Shown: positions 19,071 through 26,569 of the stretch, in pieces | Layout: each line of letters opens with the position of its first letter | Position numbering within the stretch: position 1 is the stretch's first letter | Source of the DNA: CAYZJR01 sp964503045 | GTDB lineage: Bacteria; Cyanobacteriota; Vampirovibrionia; Obscuribacterales; Obscuribacteraceae | Length of the DNA: 64,000 nt | NCBI GenBank assembly: GCA_964503045.1 | Contig: CAZCZI010000007.1 | Span: 1 to 64,000 of the forward strand | Direction: 5' to 3' | Made by a program: the position numbers and the translations under genes | The notes under the pieces: model-generated | Seen by the model: the letters and a program-made list of their open reading frames with translations, nothing else | Databases searched by the model: none | What the model was told of the DNA's origin: nothing

Positions 19071-19502
19071 TCAAATACCTAACGCCTTCAAAATGACGCG
19101 CTTCTTGCGTTGCCCGTCAAACTCCGCATAAAAAATTTGTTCCCAAGGACCAAGGTCCAACTTTCCATCAGTGACCGGAATCATTACTTGATGGTTGATC
19201 AACATGCGCTTGAGATGCGCATCTCCATTGTCTTCACCGGTTTGATGATGTTTGTAATTTGGATTTTCCGGCGCCAATTTTTCGACCCACTGATCGATGT
19301 CTTGAATCAAACCGCTTTCCCAATCGTTTATATATACGCCGGCTGTGATGTGCATCGCCGACACGAGGATAAACCCTTCTTTCAAGCCGGTTTCGTCAAG
19401 AAATGTTTGAACGTCGTCAGTGATCCTAATGTATTCTCTTCTCTGTTTTGTGTTGAACCAGAGATATTTAGTATGTGCCTTTACGCCTTCTGAAACTTTC
19501 AC
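19071..19502 (-). CDS. yjbQ: YjbQ/UPF0047 family protein
   Basis: A 143-residue protein matching the usual length of the UPF0047 family, whose E. coli member YjbQ has weak thiamine-phosphate synthase activity. Visible family features are the first His cluster in M-H-I-T-A-G-V-Y-I-N-D, H-H-Q-T-G-E-D-N-G-D-A-H, L-I-N-H-Q-V and the end motif G-P-W-E-Q-I-F-Y-A-E-F-D-G. The start is GTG at 19502. No good ribosome binding site precedes it, and the same frame stays open for 71 more codons upstream (to 19716) without a usual start codon. It leads the glnN operon. Confidence 0.88.
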   Translation of the reverse strand: MKVSEGVKAHTKYLWFNTKQRREYIRITDDVQTFLDETGLKEGFILVSAMHITAGVYINDWESGLIQDIDQWVEKLAPENPNYKHHQTGEDNGDAHLKRMLINHQVMIPVTDGKLDLGPWEQIFYAEFDGQRKKRVILKALGI

Positions 19503-19520
19503 GAGATCTGTAAAACCCCC

Positions 19521-19557
19521 TAAAAACGAAGAAGCGGCAGCGATGTCGCTGCTGCTT
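19521..19557 (-). terminator. Hairpin with T-run just upstream of yjbQ
   Basis: On the minus strand a near-perfect 11-12 base pair stem (arms at 19532-19543 and 19546-19557, one G-T wobble, very short loop) is followed by a run of T (19522-19526). It looks like an intrinsic terminator, either of the gene ending at 19837 or as an attenuator 18 bases before the yjbQ start. The same bases can also be read as Ala/Ser codons in the open frame that leads into yjbQ. Confidence 0.55.
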
Positions 19558-19836
19558 GTGAATGCTCTTGCCTGATCACTGGGTGATGGCTCTCCAGGCC
19601 TAGTTACCCAAAAGCTGATTCTGACGCCTTCTTGGAAGGTGTTGAACAGGTTTTGCCTGCGGTGCTCCCAGAACGTCTTGCGAAGCTCTTTCGGGTTGGA
19701 GGTATTGTAATCGATTCAGCGGATTTGTCGCGAAAAATTTGTGTAAAGACGAAAAAACTACACAATTCGGCGCTTCCAACAATTTATAGAGTCTTTGGCT
19801 CAATGCCTGGCACATATCCCGGCAGTACAAGATAAG
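19558..19836 (-). other. Gap with open frame leading into yjbQ
   Basis: About 280 bases between the JAMM-motif gene and yjbQ. On the minus strand the yjbQ frame is open from 19715 down to 19503 and reads like protein (N-P-K-E-L-R-K-T-F-W-E-H-R-R-Q-N), but it has no ATG, GTG or TTG. It may be a remnant of a gene, an extended yjbQ leader, or chance. I see no other feature. Confidence 0.35.
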
Positions 19837-21036
19837 CTAACCGCCTATAGCAACAGCCTTGTCTAATGCCAGTTTTCGGATGATCTCGTGGGAGGTCGCA
19901 AAGGGCTGATCTAAAGTTGGAATCTTGGATATATGCCCCCATGGGTTCTTCATATCAAGAGCCGTCAATGTTTGTCGTGCTTCCGCGTAGTTGACGCCTT
20001 TAGGAAGCGCGTATTTCCATTCGCCGAGAGCCGGGCTCCAGGCGGTGTCTACAACGTGCGCGGTCTTTTGTGAGTGGTCGAGAATCAATGCCCTAAGCTT
20101 CGGAGCAAACTCTTGCGTTGACGCCTTCGCAGCTTGAAACTCACGCGCTTGACCGATGTAGACGGCTGTTGAGTTGCCTTGTGTAATCACACCAACGTCG
20201 CTTGTCATGGCTAAATCGAAAGTACCCGGTCTCACGCCGGTCTCGCTCATTGGTCCGTGCGTGTGAAACATGACTCTGCCTGGCTTGTCTTTGAACGGCA
20301 GCGAGCCGACGAAATCTTCTGTTCCACCTACTGCCTTGCTGACTCTGCCTGAGGTGAGTTTGATTGAGCGTGCCATTTCGACACCATTCCATGGATGCTC
20401 GCCGGCGAGCCTTTCGCTCAGAGTCAAGATGTTGGCTCTTTCTGAATTGATCAGACCCTGCTGCATGCGAAACGAGCCTGGAGCCATGAATTGCCATTGA
20501 TCTTTGGCTGCCCCGCCGATTGCCGAATACAATGGTGGCGTACCAAAAGCCTTTATGGCTGCACCTCCACCAAGGGCAAACCCAGGCAGGCTGGCGACCA
20601 TCGTGGCTGATTCTTTGCCGATTGCGTTGGCGCCGTAGGTTCCAAGATACGCACGCTGAGCATCCGTATCAGCGTCCGACGCTTCTTCCAAGAATCCGAC
20701 AACTCCTGCGCCGTATTTGATCGCTTGATACGTCAGCAAGGCTCCACCCACGACCATTCCTGCTTTTGGGAACTTTTTAAGTGCGGCGGTGGCACCAAAG
20801 CCGATACCAAATCCCATGGCGTTGTCTTGAAGCAGCTTCTTGGGGTTGGAGAACTCGTTTGCGATCTCATCGACGAACGCGCCAGGAGTCTCCGCCAGCG
20901 CTCGTCCGGAGACGTTGGCCATGTTTTCAATGCTCTGGAGCGTGCCTTTATCGCTCACTGTGGAGTTCTCATTTGGGGGCGTGATGACATAGGTGAAGTC
21001 GCTTGTGTCCAAACCAGTGCCGGATTGAGTGGCCAA
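19837..21036 (-). CDS. Protein with Gly-rich hydrophobic region and JAMM-like motif
   Basis: A 399-residue protein. Residues 1-70 are polar. Residues ~75-190 hold Gly/Ala-rich hydrophobic segments (G-F-G-I-G-F-G-A-T-A-A-L, G-M-V-V-G-G-A-L-L-T) like membrane-inserting or membrane-lining regions. Around residue 258 lies H-T-H-G, with V-R-P-G-T-F-D ending at Asp274. This matches the H-x-H-P-x(7-10)-S-x-x-D signature of JAB/JAMM metalloproteases, except that Gly replaces the usual Ser. Strands compatible with a JAB fold follow (G-V-I-T, T-A-V-Y-I-G). JAMM proteins cut isopeptide or peptide bonds or act as toxin domains. No ubiquitin-like partner is adjacent. The family assignment is tentative and activity is unproven. 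Confidence 0.6.
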   Translation of the reverse strand: MATQSGTGLDTSDFTYVITPPNENSTVSDKGTLQSIENMANVSGRALAETPGAFVDEIANEFSNPKKLLQDNAMGFGIGFGATAALKKFPKAGMVVGGALLTYQAIKYGAGVVGFLEEASDADTDAQRAYLGTYGANAIGKESATMVASLPGFALGGGAAIKAFGTPPLYSAIGGAAKDQWQFMAPGSFRMQQGLINSERANILTLSERLAGEHPWNGVEMARSIKLTSGRVSKAVGGTEDFVGSLPFKDKPGRVMFHTHGPMSETGVRPGTFDLAMTSDVGVITQGNSTAVYIGQAREFQAAKASTQEFAPKLRALILDHSQKTAHVVDTAWSPALGEWKYALPKGVNYAEARQTLTALDMKNPWGHISKIPTLDQPFATSHEIIRKLALDKAVAIGG

Positions 21037-21233
21037 GGCCAGATCTCCGTCGATGCTAGGGCAGATTTAATCCAAAGTCATTGGGGAAACTACGAACCTA
21101 TTTAGTTCGGCGACATTGCCGGGTGCCCAGGGAAAACACTGGGAGTCCCTTAGTCATTAAGACGTTGAGCGAAGGGGGCGATCCAATGGGATAATGAGTA
21201 ATCACAGATGCTACAAAGGCAAGGTCCTTTTTC

Positions 21234-22412
21234 ATGAATTCGAAGCGCCGTCACATTTTGCTTTCACTCACTCTTCTAACCAGCATCACCGTTGGCTTGA
21301 GCCCGATGCGCATGGCCTGTGCCGAGCCCGTGTTGGCGCCTACGAAAATGGCAGAACCTTCGCCAGAGCCGATTCAAACTAATTCTGCTGATTCTGCTTC
21401 GCCGCCGGCGGCACCTGCCACTGAGACAGCACCTGCGGACTCAGAATCTGAGAGCGTCCCCGATATGTCGACGGCTCCGGAACCACTGGCCGGTGGTGAG
21501 TCGAAAGCGTCTGCCAATGAGATTCTTCAGAATCAAGCACTCGATCACTTTGATGCCGCTCAAGTGTATACAAAGGCATGGGAACTCGAACTTGCTGAAG
21601 TCGAACTCGAAGCCGCGATCATGTGCGCACCCAAAATGAAGATTGCGCATCGCGATTACTGCTTGGTTTCGCTCTTTCGCGGGCACCCGGTCCGTGCCTT
21701 GGCAGAGTTTATGATGGTAGTCGGCTTGGGTGATCCGGTGCCGCTCACTGAACAGGAAGCGCAAGAACTTCGCAAGAAAGCAATCAAAGTGCACTACCGC
21801 AAAGGCATTGCCTCCGCCCGAGCTGCGCGTTGGGATGAAGCAATCAATGAGTATAAGTTCGCGCTGACGTACAACCCTAATAGCGGTTCGGTGTTGCGAT
21901 CGCTGGCGTTTGCTTACGCAAGCAAAGGACAGTTTGCTTTGGCTGAACAGCAGTATCAGGCCGCACTTGGTAGCGAGCCGGATGACGCCTTTGGGCATGC
22001 TGACTTTGCTATTTTGTTGTCAGAACAAGGCGAGAAAAATCGCGCCATGCAGCAACTGGAAGAAGCTGTGAAACTGGCTCCAAAAGCCACTGCGCTTCAT
22101 GTCGATCTCGGTTGGATGTCTGAGGCCGGCGGTGATCTGGACAAAGCGAAATCTGAGTTCGAAACTGCAGTGAAATTGGCACCCAAGCAGGGTTCTCTTT
22201 GGGTGCACTTAGGCAAGATTTACGCGAAGCAAGCTGATGTCTCTCAAGCACGCAATGCGTTTTCGCGAGCTCTGGTGATTGATTCCACAGATGAAGAAGC
22301 AAGAACCGAGCTTAAGAAACTGAGTGCGGCAGATGTGCCGGAAGGCAACTCTCCGACCGATGCTCCGACGAAATCCGCTCCGGCTGAACAGGGCAAGCCG
22401 CTAGAGTCATAG
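21234..22412 (+). CDS. Exported TPR repeat protein
   Basis: A 392-residue protein. A Sec signal occupies residues 1-30 (L-L-S-L-T-L-L-T-S-I, ending M-A-C-A-E). Residues ~35-95 are an Ala/Pro/Ser/Glu-rich linker. From residue ~100 to 355 there are about six TPR units, for example A-F-A-Y-A-S-K-G-Q-F-A-L-A-E-Q-Q and L-G-K-I-Y-A-K-Q-A-D. The tail is again Pro/Ser/Ala-rich. It should act as a protein-binding scaffold outside the cytoplasm. It is convergent with lpxI, the stops being only eight bases apart. Confidence 0.8.
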   Translation: MNSKRRHILLSLTLLTSITVGLSPMRMACAEPVLAPTKMAEPSPEPIQTNSADSASPPAAPATETAPADSESESVPDMSTAPEPLAGGESKASANEILQNQALDHFDAAQVYTKAWELELAEVELEAAIMCAPKMKIAHRDYCLVSLFRGHPVRALAEFMMVVGLGDPVPLTEQEAQELRKKAIKVHYRKGIASARAARWDEAINEYKFALTYNPNSGSVLRSLAFAYASKGQFALAEQQYQAALGSEPDDAFGHADFAILLSEQGEKNRAMQQLEEAVKLAPKATALHVDLGWMSEAGGDLDKAKSEFETAVKLAPKQGSLWVHLGKIYAKQADVSQARNAFSRALVIDSTDEEARTELKKLSAADVPEGNSPTDAPTKSAPAEQGKPLES

Positions 22413-22419
22413 CTCTGCG

Positions 22420-23292
22420 TTACTTCGCAACTGCAGGCAGCGAGCACGATACGATTGAAATGTTATGCGCGTCTGCAAATGCGATCATCTCATCGCGGTC
22501 GACCATCATTGTTCCGCCTGCTTCCAAAGCCAAGATACCACCTGGTTTTGGACCGAGCATCGCGTTCATTGTAGTCATACCGACAGCTGGAATGTCGAAT
22601 CGCGGATCTTGTTTTGGCCTTGCAACTTTAGCTACTACAATTGGCTTTTGGGCAAGAGCAACGGCACGTTTAATGGTCTCGTCCGTTCCTTCCAAACCTT
22701 CCAGTGCCACTACCATGCGATCGCGAACAACCACTGTCTGTCCGATATCCTGGCGCGCCAATTCTCTTGCAACACCAATGCCATACTCAATATCAGCGTA
22801 CTCATCAGCTGTGGGAATCCGCTTGGTGAGCACTCCAACCTCAGGAAAGAGCTCTTGCAGGAAATCTTTCTGCGCCCTTACGACGACACCGTAGGACTCA
22901 AGCAATTCGCCCACTGCGAGCTGAATTGACTCGTCGTTGAAATTTTTGAGCTTGCTGAGAAATTTGATTGCTTCCCAATCAAGTTTGTACAAAGCCCGCA
23001 GCAGATGGACTTTTGGAAACTTTCCAACGAAGACTACATCGGTTACGGTTTCTTTTTTGACCCACTTTAGAGTGGCACCCAGAGCCCCCAGATAAATTCG
23101 ATGCACGGCATCGCAGTGCGGTTTAAGGTTTGGGATGGATTCTTCCGCAAACGGGAAAGCAGCGACTCGATAGCCGCGCTCCTTTGCTGACTGAGCCAGC
23201 AAAACCGGCAATTTCCCAGCCCCCGCCACAATCGCCAGGGTGCCGCGTGTCTTCGAGCCGGATTCTCTATTTTGTGTCAGTTGACTTACCAT
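22420..23292 (-). CDS. lpxI: UDP-2,3-diacylglucosamine pyrophosphatase LpxI
   Basis: A 290-residue enzyme of lipid A synthesis that cleaves UDP-2,3-diacylglucosamine to lipid X and UMP at the inner membrane surface. LpxI is one of three unrelated enzymes for this step (LpxH, LpxI, LpxG). Family marks are the N-terminal A-I-V-A-G-A-G-K-L-P, G-Q-T-V-V-V-R-D, A-L-E-G-L-E-G-T-D-E-T and K-Q-D-P-R-F-D-I-P-A-V-G, the last containing the conserved Asp region. Its presence implies a lipid A-containing outer membrane. No other lpx gene is in the window. Confidence 0.9.
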   Translation of the reverse strand: MVSQLTQNRESGSKTRGTLAIVAGAGKLPVLLAQSAKERGYRVAAFPFAEESIPNLKPHCDAVHRIYLGALGATLKWVKKETVTDVVFVGKFPKVHLLRALYKLDWEAIKFLSKLKNFNDESIQLAVGELLESYGVVVRAQKDFLQELFPEVGVLTKRIPTADEYADIEYGIGVARELARQDIGQTVVVRDRMVVALEGLEGTDETIKRAVALAQKPIVVAKVARPKQDPRFDIPAVGMTTMNAMLGPKPGGILALEAGGTMMVDRDEMIAFADAHNISIVSCSLPAVAK

Positions 23293-23455
23293 TTTTTAGG
23301 GGGTTCCCTCGGTCTAATCCGCACGAGGGGCAAGTCTAACACTTTCTTGGCAGCCTATCCTTGCCGCCGTCTAACTTCTGCCTGTACTGCGGTAGACCAA
23401 AGCAGGCAGGGGCTTCCATGATATATGATGCAGGAAGTAGATAGGGTTAACTCGC

Positions 23456-23485
23456 TTGACATGACTTTATTTAGACCATTAAACT
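23456..23485 (+). promoter_or_regulatory. Sigma-70-type promoter for the 23524 gene
   Basis: TTGACA (23456-23461) and TAAACT (23480-23485) are separated by 18 bases. Transcription would start near 23492, giving a ~30-base leader that contains the GGAGAG ribosome binding motif before ATG 23524. Confidence 0.6.
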
Positions 23486-23523
23486 GAGCTCATGGCTCAT
23501 AAGGAGCTCCCCGGAGAGATCGA

Positions 23524-24108
23524 ATGCTTACACATCAAAAATCCTTACTAGTTGCTGTTTCGCTGGGGGCTTTCCTGGCGACGGCGCAGTCGGTCCAGGC
23601 TCAGCAAGGACGTTCTGATAATCCCAACATGCGAAACTTCTACATGGCTCGCCAGCAGTGGACGATTACGGACGACGCGCCAATGGTCAACGACCAGAGA
23701 ACCATGCCAGGAGCTGCGCAACAGGGCGGCCCCATGCAGGGTGGCGGTGGACCGCCGCAGCTGCCGAAAGCCGGCTTTATCCCTTACAGCGCGACCATGC
23801 CGGGCATGAGCACTCAGCTTCCCAAGGTCAACAACGGCGTGCCTCCGAAACTGCCGCCTACCAACAATCTTCCAGCCGCAATGAAGGGCAAAGCCGGGAC
23901 CTTCAAACCATCCAAGACTGCTCAACCCAAGCCGCCGGTTCAGAGTGGACCGCCTACGATGAAATCCTATCAGCCGTACAAGGGATATACTCCGGGCGTA
24001 GCGCCGCCTCCTGTGCCGTCGTATCAAAGCAATGGCGGAATGTCCGCAAACACAAACGTGCAAGGAAGCGTTTTGCACTGGGCTCGCAAGAAGAAATCAG
24101 GTTATTAG
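23524..24108 (+). CDS. Exported proline-rich small protein
   Basis: A 194-residue protein with a Sec signal (residues 1-26, ending V-Q-A-Q). The mature part is intrinsically disordered, rich in Pro, Gly, Gln and Asn, with P-P-K-L-P and G-P-P-x-M units and a basic end (W-A-R-K-K-K). No enzyme motif is visible. It is probably a secreted or cell-surface protein. The ATG follows GGAGAG by seven bases, and a good promoter lies upstream. I recognise no family. Confidence 0.75.
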   Translation: MLTHQKSLLVAVSLGAFLATAQSVQAQQGRSDNPNMRNFYMARQQWTITDDAPMVNDQRTMPGAAQQGGPMQGGGGPPQLPKAGFIPYSATMPGMSTQLPKVNNGVPPKLPPTNNLPAAMKGKAGTFKPSKTAQPKPPVQSGPPTMKSYQPYKGYTPGVAPPPVPSYQSNGGMSANTNVQGSVLHWARKKKSGY

Positions 24109-24133
24109 TTTCCGTATCCGGTTTTGTTTGGTA

Positions 24134-24151
24134 GGCACCATATATGGTGCC
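24134..24151. repeat. Perfect 18-base palindrome between convergent genes
   Basis: GGCACCATATATGGTGCC is a perfect inverted repeat lying between the stops of two convergent genes. No T-run follows on either strand, so it is a poor terminator. Related imperfect forms occur at 26715-26732 (intergenic) and 37337-37354 (inside the arylsulfatase gene). Confidence 0.6.
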
Positions 24152-24165
24152 GATCTCGCTCGGCG

Positions 24166-24930
24166 CTATCGTGCAGGAATCGATCGCCTAACTTCATTCA
24201 GCTTTGTTGTTACCAAAGTTTGAATGCCCTTGATTGCGGTTGGTTCGCCAGGTTGTGTCAACAAAGTTTCAGTGTAGTATCTGGCTGCGCCAAGGTGATC
24301 GCCTTTTGAGTGATATGCAGTACCTAAGTTAAGTAGCGCATAGACTCTGGTCACCTGTGCTGGATTAGTGGACAGAGCTTCTTTGTACTTTTCGATCGCA
24401 CGCGAATTTTGATGTGCCAATTGCAAATCGACACCCTCATTGACTAATAGTCTTGGCTTGGAATCTTTGCGAGCGGTCGGTATATACGCCATCAATGTTT
24501 TTGCGGGCTTGTTGTTGGCGTCCAGCCGAAGCGCTTCTTTGAGTTCTATCTCTGCTTCATCGAAGCGCTCACCCCATATGAGAGCATGCGCGAGGCCGGT
24601 GTGATTTTGTGATTGAGGATTCAGTCGCACTGTATTTTCCCAGCAGTCGATCAGTTGAGAAATGGCTTCTGCTCTTGTTTGTTGACTAATTGCATCGGAC
24701 ACTCCGGCTTCGGTGAATAGCGCAATTGCCTTGCAAAAGTCTTTGCGTTCTCTCAAAGAATTTGCTTTGTCCATCAGTTTGCATACTTCTTTGGCTGAGC
24801 GAGTTTCGGTGTTGCTGCCTGCCTGTTTAGGTCGTGGAACAAAAAGATACATGTACGAAACCGCAGCCACCGATGCAAACATGGAGAATGTGGCAATGCA
24901 CAGAGCCGTGAACATCTTTGGAGGATACAT
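24166..24930 (-). CDS. Membrane-anchored TPR protein
   Basis: About 254 residues from ATG 24930, which has a GAGG motif nine bases upstream. An in-frame ATG at 24978 lacks one. A single membrane segment lies near the N-terminus (L-C-I-A-T-F-S-M-F-A-S-V-A-A-V). The rest has a helical region with Cys (E-V-C-K-L-M-D) and about four TPR-like units, ending with L-L-N-L-G-T-A-Y-H-S-K-G-D. It probably faces the periplasm as a scaffold. It is convergent with the proline-rich gene at 23524. Confidence 0.75.
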   Translation of the reverse strand: MYPPKMFTALCIATFSMFASVAAVSYMYLFVPRPKQAGSNTETRSAKEVCKLMDKANSLRERKDFCKAIALFTEAGVSDAISQQTRAEAISQLIDCWENTVRLNPQSQNHTGLAHALIWGERFDEAEIELKEALRLDANNKPAKTLMAYIPTARKDSKPRLLVNEGVDLQLAHQNSRAIEKYKEALSTNPAQVTRVYALLNLGTAYHSKGDHLGAARYYTETLLTQPGEPTAIKGIQTLVTTKLNEVRRSIPAR

Positions 24931-25030
24931 TGGATGCCGCCTCGATAGATTGGGTGACCATGCTGATTTCCGGCGCATGGTCTGGGTGTTACAGTAAGTT
25001 TTTCACCAACCTTTTTCTATAGGATTTTCC

Positions 25031-25708
25031 CTAAGTCCAATTACCTTCTGCCGCGTGAATTAGATAGCCGCAAGTTGATTGACCTTTGAACATGTACTGT
25101 TGGCGCGTCACTTTCACACCCAACACAGTTTGAATCAAGTGCAACTCCAAAAGACAAAATTGACGATACTTGGCCGCGAGATTATAAATGGCACAATTTT
25201 GATGGAACAGAAAAAAATTATTGTCGGGCAGTTGATGCCACTCGCTCATGTATCCTGCGTTGCGAAAGTGTTTGCATAGTTCGTCGACTCGTTGTTCGAG
25301 TGGAAGAATTTGGAGTCGAGAGCGTAGAGAATGAATGGTGCGATCGTTGGCGGAGTGCAAAAAATCCAAAACACCTCGGTGTCCGCTTGATGCAAGAACA
25401 GTATCGACAAGCGATGATGCAACTCCTTCATAGTCGGTGGGAAACGAGCGTGCGGATTCCGCAGTCAATTTAAACTTGTGAATCGGGCGCCCAATGCCGG
25501 TCTCTTCCAGAGAGTGTGTGACGAGACCTTCTTGCTCGAGCGCTGAAAGCTGGCGGCGAATGGCTGTGTGAGTGACTTTGCGAGCGATACAGAGCTGGAA
25601 TACTGATAGTTCGCCATTGAGTTTGAGCAGCCTCAGAATTTCATTGCGACTCGTCTCATCGACTTTTCGAGCAGAACGCTTCTTTTGCTTCGTGTGCGGC
25701 TGTGCCAT
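25031..25708 (-). CDS. SufR-like winged-helix regulator with candidate Fe-S cysteines
   Basis: A 225-residue DNA-binding protein. Residues ~15-75 form a DeoR/ArsR-type winged helix (L-K-L-N-G-E-L-S-V-F-Q-L, I-R-R-Q-L-S-A-L-E-Q-E-G-L-V, wing G-R-P-I-H-K-F-K-L-T). The C-terminal half follows the SufR (COG2345) pattern with Cys in N-C-A-I, Q-F-C-L-L-E-L and S-T-C-G-Y, the positions that bind a [4Fe-4S] cluster in cyanobacterial SufR. SufR represses Fe-S assembly genes when clusters are abundant. Here no suf genes are adjacent. The divergent neighbour is a ferredoxin with a palindrome between them, so local control of that ferredoxin is likely. Confidence 0.8.
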   Translation of the reverse strand: MAQPHTKQKKRSARKVDETSRNEILRLLKLNGELSVFQLCIARKVTHTAIRRQLSALEQEGLVTHSLEETGIGRPIHKFKLTAESARSFPTDYEGVASSLVDTVLASSGHRGVLDFLHSANDRTIHSLRSRLQILPLEQRVDELCKHFRNAGYMSEWHQLPDNNFFLFHQNCAIYNLAAKYRQFCLLELHLIQTVLGVKVTRQQYMFKGQSTCGYLIHAAEGNWT

Positions 25709-25744
25709 GACTTTTCGAATTAGCTAAGATGCCCATCTATTCCT

Positions 25745-25770
25745 ATTATTACACAGTTATGTGTAGTAAT
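25745..25770. promoter_or_regulatory. Candidate operator between SufR-like gene and ferredoxin
   Basis: ATTATTACACA (25745-25755) and TGTGTAGTAAT (25760-25770) form an inverted repeat with 10 of 11 positions matching and a four-base spacer. It sits 37 bases upstream of the regulator ATG and 88 bases upstream of the ferredoxin ATG. The position and symmetry fit a dimeric winged-helix repressor. Confidence 0.6.
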
Positions 25771-25857
25771 GCTGGCGTGCCGATATGCAGGTGTGTAAGC
25801 TGAGGCTAGAAACACCAATACGAGCCGGCAGAAGCCATCTGTCGGGGGGAGTTTGTC

Positions 25858-26091
25858 ATGGAAATCAATTCGTTCACAATCGTCTCTGATGTCTGTGAAG
25901 GCGTTGGCGACTGCATTCCGGCATGCCCAGTGGAGTGCATCAGTTGGTCTCAAGACAAGACGAACGCGAAAGGGACTAAATATGCCTATATTCGCGGCGA
26001 CGAGTGTATAAGCTGTGGTGCGTGTCTTGCAGCGTGTCCTATTGAAGGCGCAATCCTTGATGAGTGGCGACCGGAGTTGCAGAAGGTTTAG
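25858..26091 (+). CDS. Bacterial-type ferredoxin, probably [3Fe-4S][4Fe-4S]
   Basis: A 77-residue electron carrier. The first cluster motif is C13-x2-V16-x2-C19-x3-C23-P. The second Cys of the normal motif is Val, which usually gives a [3Fe-4S] cluster. The second motif is complete (C-I-S-C-G-A-C-L-A-A-C-P), giving a [4Fe-4S] cluster. An extra Cys27 follows the first motif. A GGGGG-containing site lies before the ATG. It is divergent from the SufR-like regulator and is followed by tRNA-Arg. The electron partner is unknown. Confidence 0.9.
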   Translation: MEINSFTIVSDVCEGVGDCIPACPVECISWSQDKTNAKGTKYAYIRGDECISCGACLAACPIEGAILDEWRPELQKV

Positions 26092-26173
26092 AACCCACTA
26101 AGAGTCACTATCGTTTACGTCGCTTGATGTCAATATGAGTGGTGGGCAAGTCGTGGTACTATTGTTAATCCTT

Positions 26174-26247
26174 CTGCCCGTAGCCCAGCTGGATAGAGCG
26201 CATGGCTACGAACCATGAGGTCGCAAGTTCGAATCTTGCCGGGCAGG
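26174..26247 (+). tRNA. tRNA-Arg (anticodon ACG)
   Basis: A 74-base cloverleaf: acceptor CTGCCCG pairs with CGGGCAG, the D arm has one C-A mismatch, the anticodon stem CATGG/CCATG encloses loop CTACGAA with anticodon ACG, and the T arm GCAAG/CTTGC has loop TTCGAAT. The discriminator base is G and CCA is not encoded. A34 is expected to be edited to inosine so that it reads CGU, CGC and CGA. Confidence 0.93.
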
Positions 26248-26251
26248 AACT
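26240..26251. repeat. tRNA 3' end 12-mer, repeated at 35010-35021
   Basis: CGGGCAGGAACT covers the last eight bases of tRNA-Arg plus four downstream and recurs exactly at 35010-35021, just after the SulP gene. Direct repeats of a tRNA 3' end often mark attachment sites of integrated elements. No integrase lies between the copies, so this is only a candidate left end. Confidence 0.35.
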
Positions 26252-26297
26252 AAAAACGGCTCAATTCAAGCGATTTCGCGAAGAGGAGCCGTTTTTT
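26252..26297 (+). terminator. Intrinsic terminator after tRNA-Arg
   Basis: AACGGCTC (26255-26262) pairs with GAGCCGTT (26286-26293), with six T in 26292-26297. It begins five bases after the tRNA end. Confidence 0.85.
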
Positions 26298-26335
26298 ATT
26301 GGGAGATCACACAGCTCTTAGGAGGATCCACCCAA

Positions 26336-26569
26336 ATGAGCTTCAAAAACATCTGTGGCAATCTTGCGCGTATTCAGAGGCATGCGTCATTCAAAAAGGT
26401 GAAGATTGTGTTAACTAACTTAGTTTCTTCGGATGCATTTACCATAATCAAATTGGAAATTGAAGGAACCAAGAAGCGCATGAATACTGGAGTTCTGCCC
26501 GATGGCATAGTCTCTGGCAAGGTCAAAAATTGGATTTTAGGGAAGGCCATCATCCATCTTTTTGATTGA
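26336..26569 (+). CDS. Small hypothetical protein with strong ribosome binding site
   Basis: A 77-residue basic protein without signal peptide (start M-S-F-K-N-I-C-G-N). It contains a short strand-rich stretch (V-K-I-V-L-T-N-L-V, I-I-K-L-E-I-E-G-T) and is Lys-rich. The site AGGAGG lies about nine bases before the ATG, which is the main reason to accept it. A second hairpin follows at 26615. I do not recognise it. It is the first gene after the tRNA and may belong to the stress island. Confidence 0.5.
   Translation: MSFKNICGNLARIQRHASFKKVKIVLTNLVSSDAFTIIKLEIEGTKKRMNTGVLPDGIVSGKVKNWILGKAIIHLFD

Noticed and set aside
19600..19830. 76-codon minus-strand frame
   Set aside because: No ribosome binding site and poor protein character; a different frame in the same stretch looks better.
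21037..21233. Possible riboswitch before the TPR gene
   Set aside because: Several short inverted repeats exist, but none matches a riboswitch core I know.
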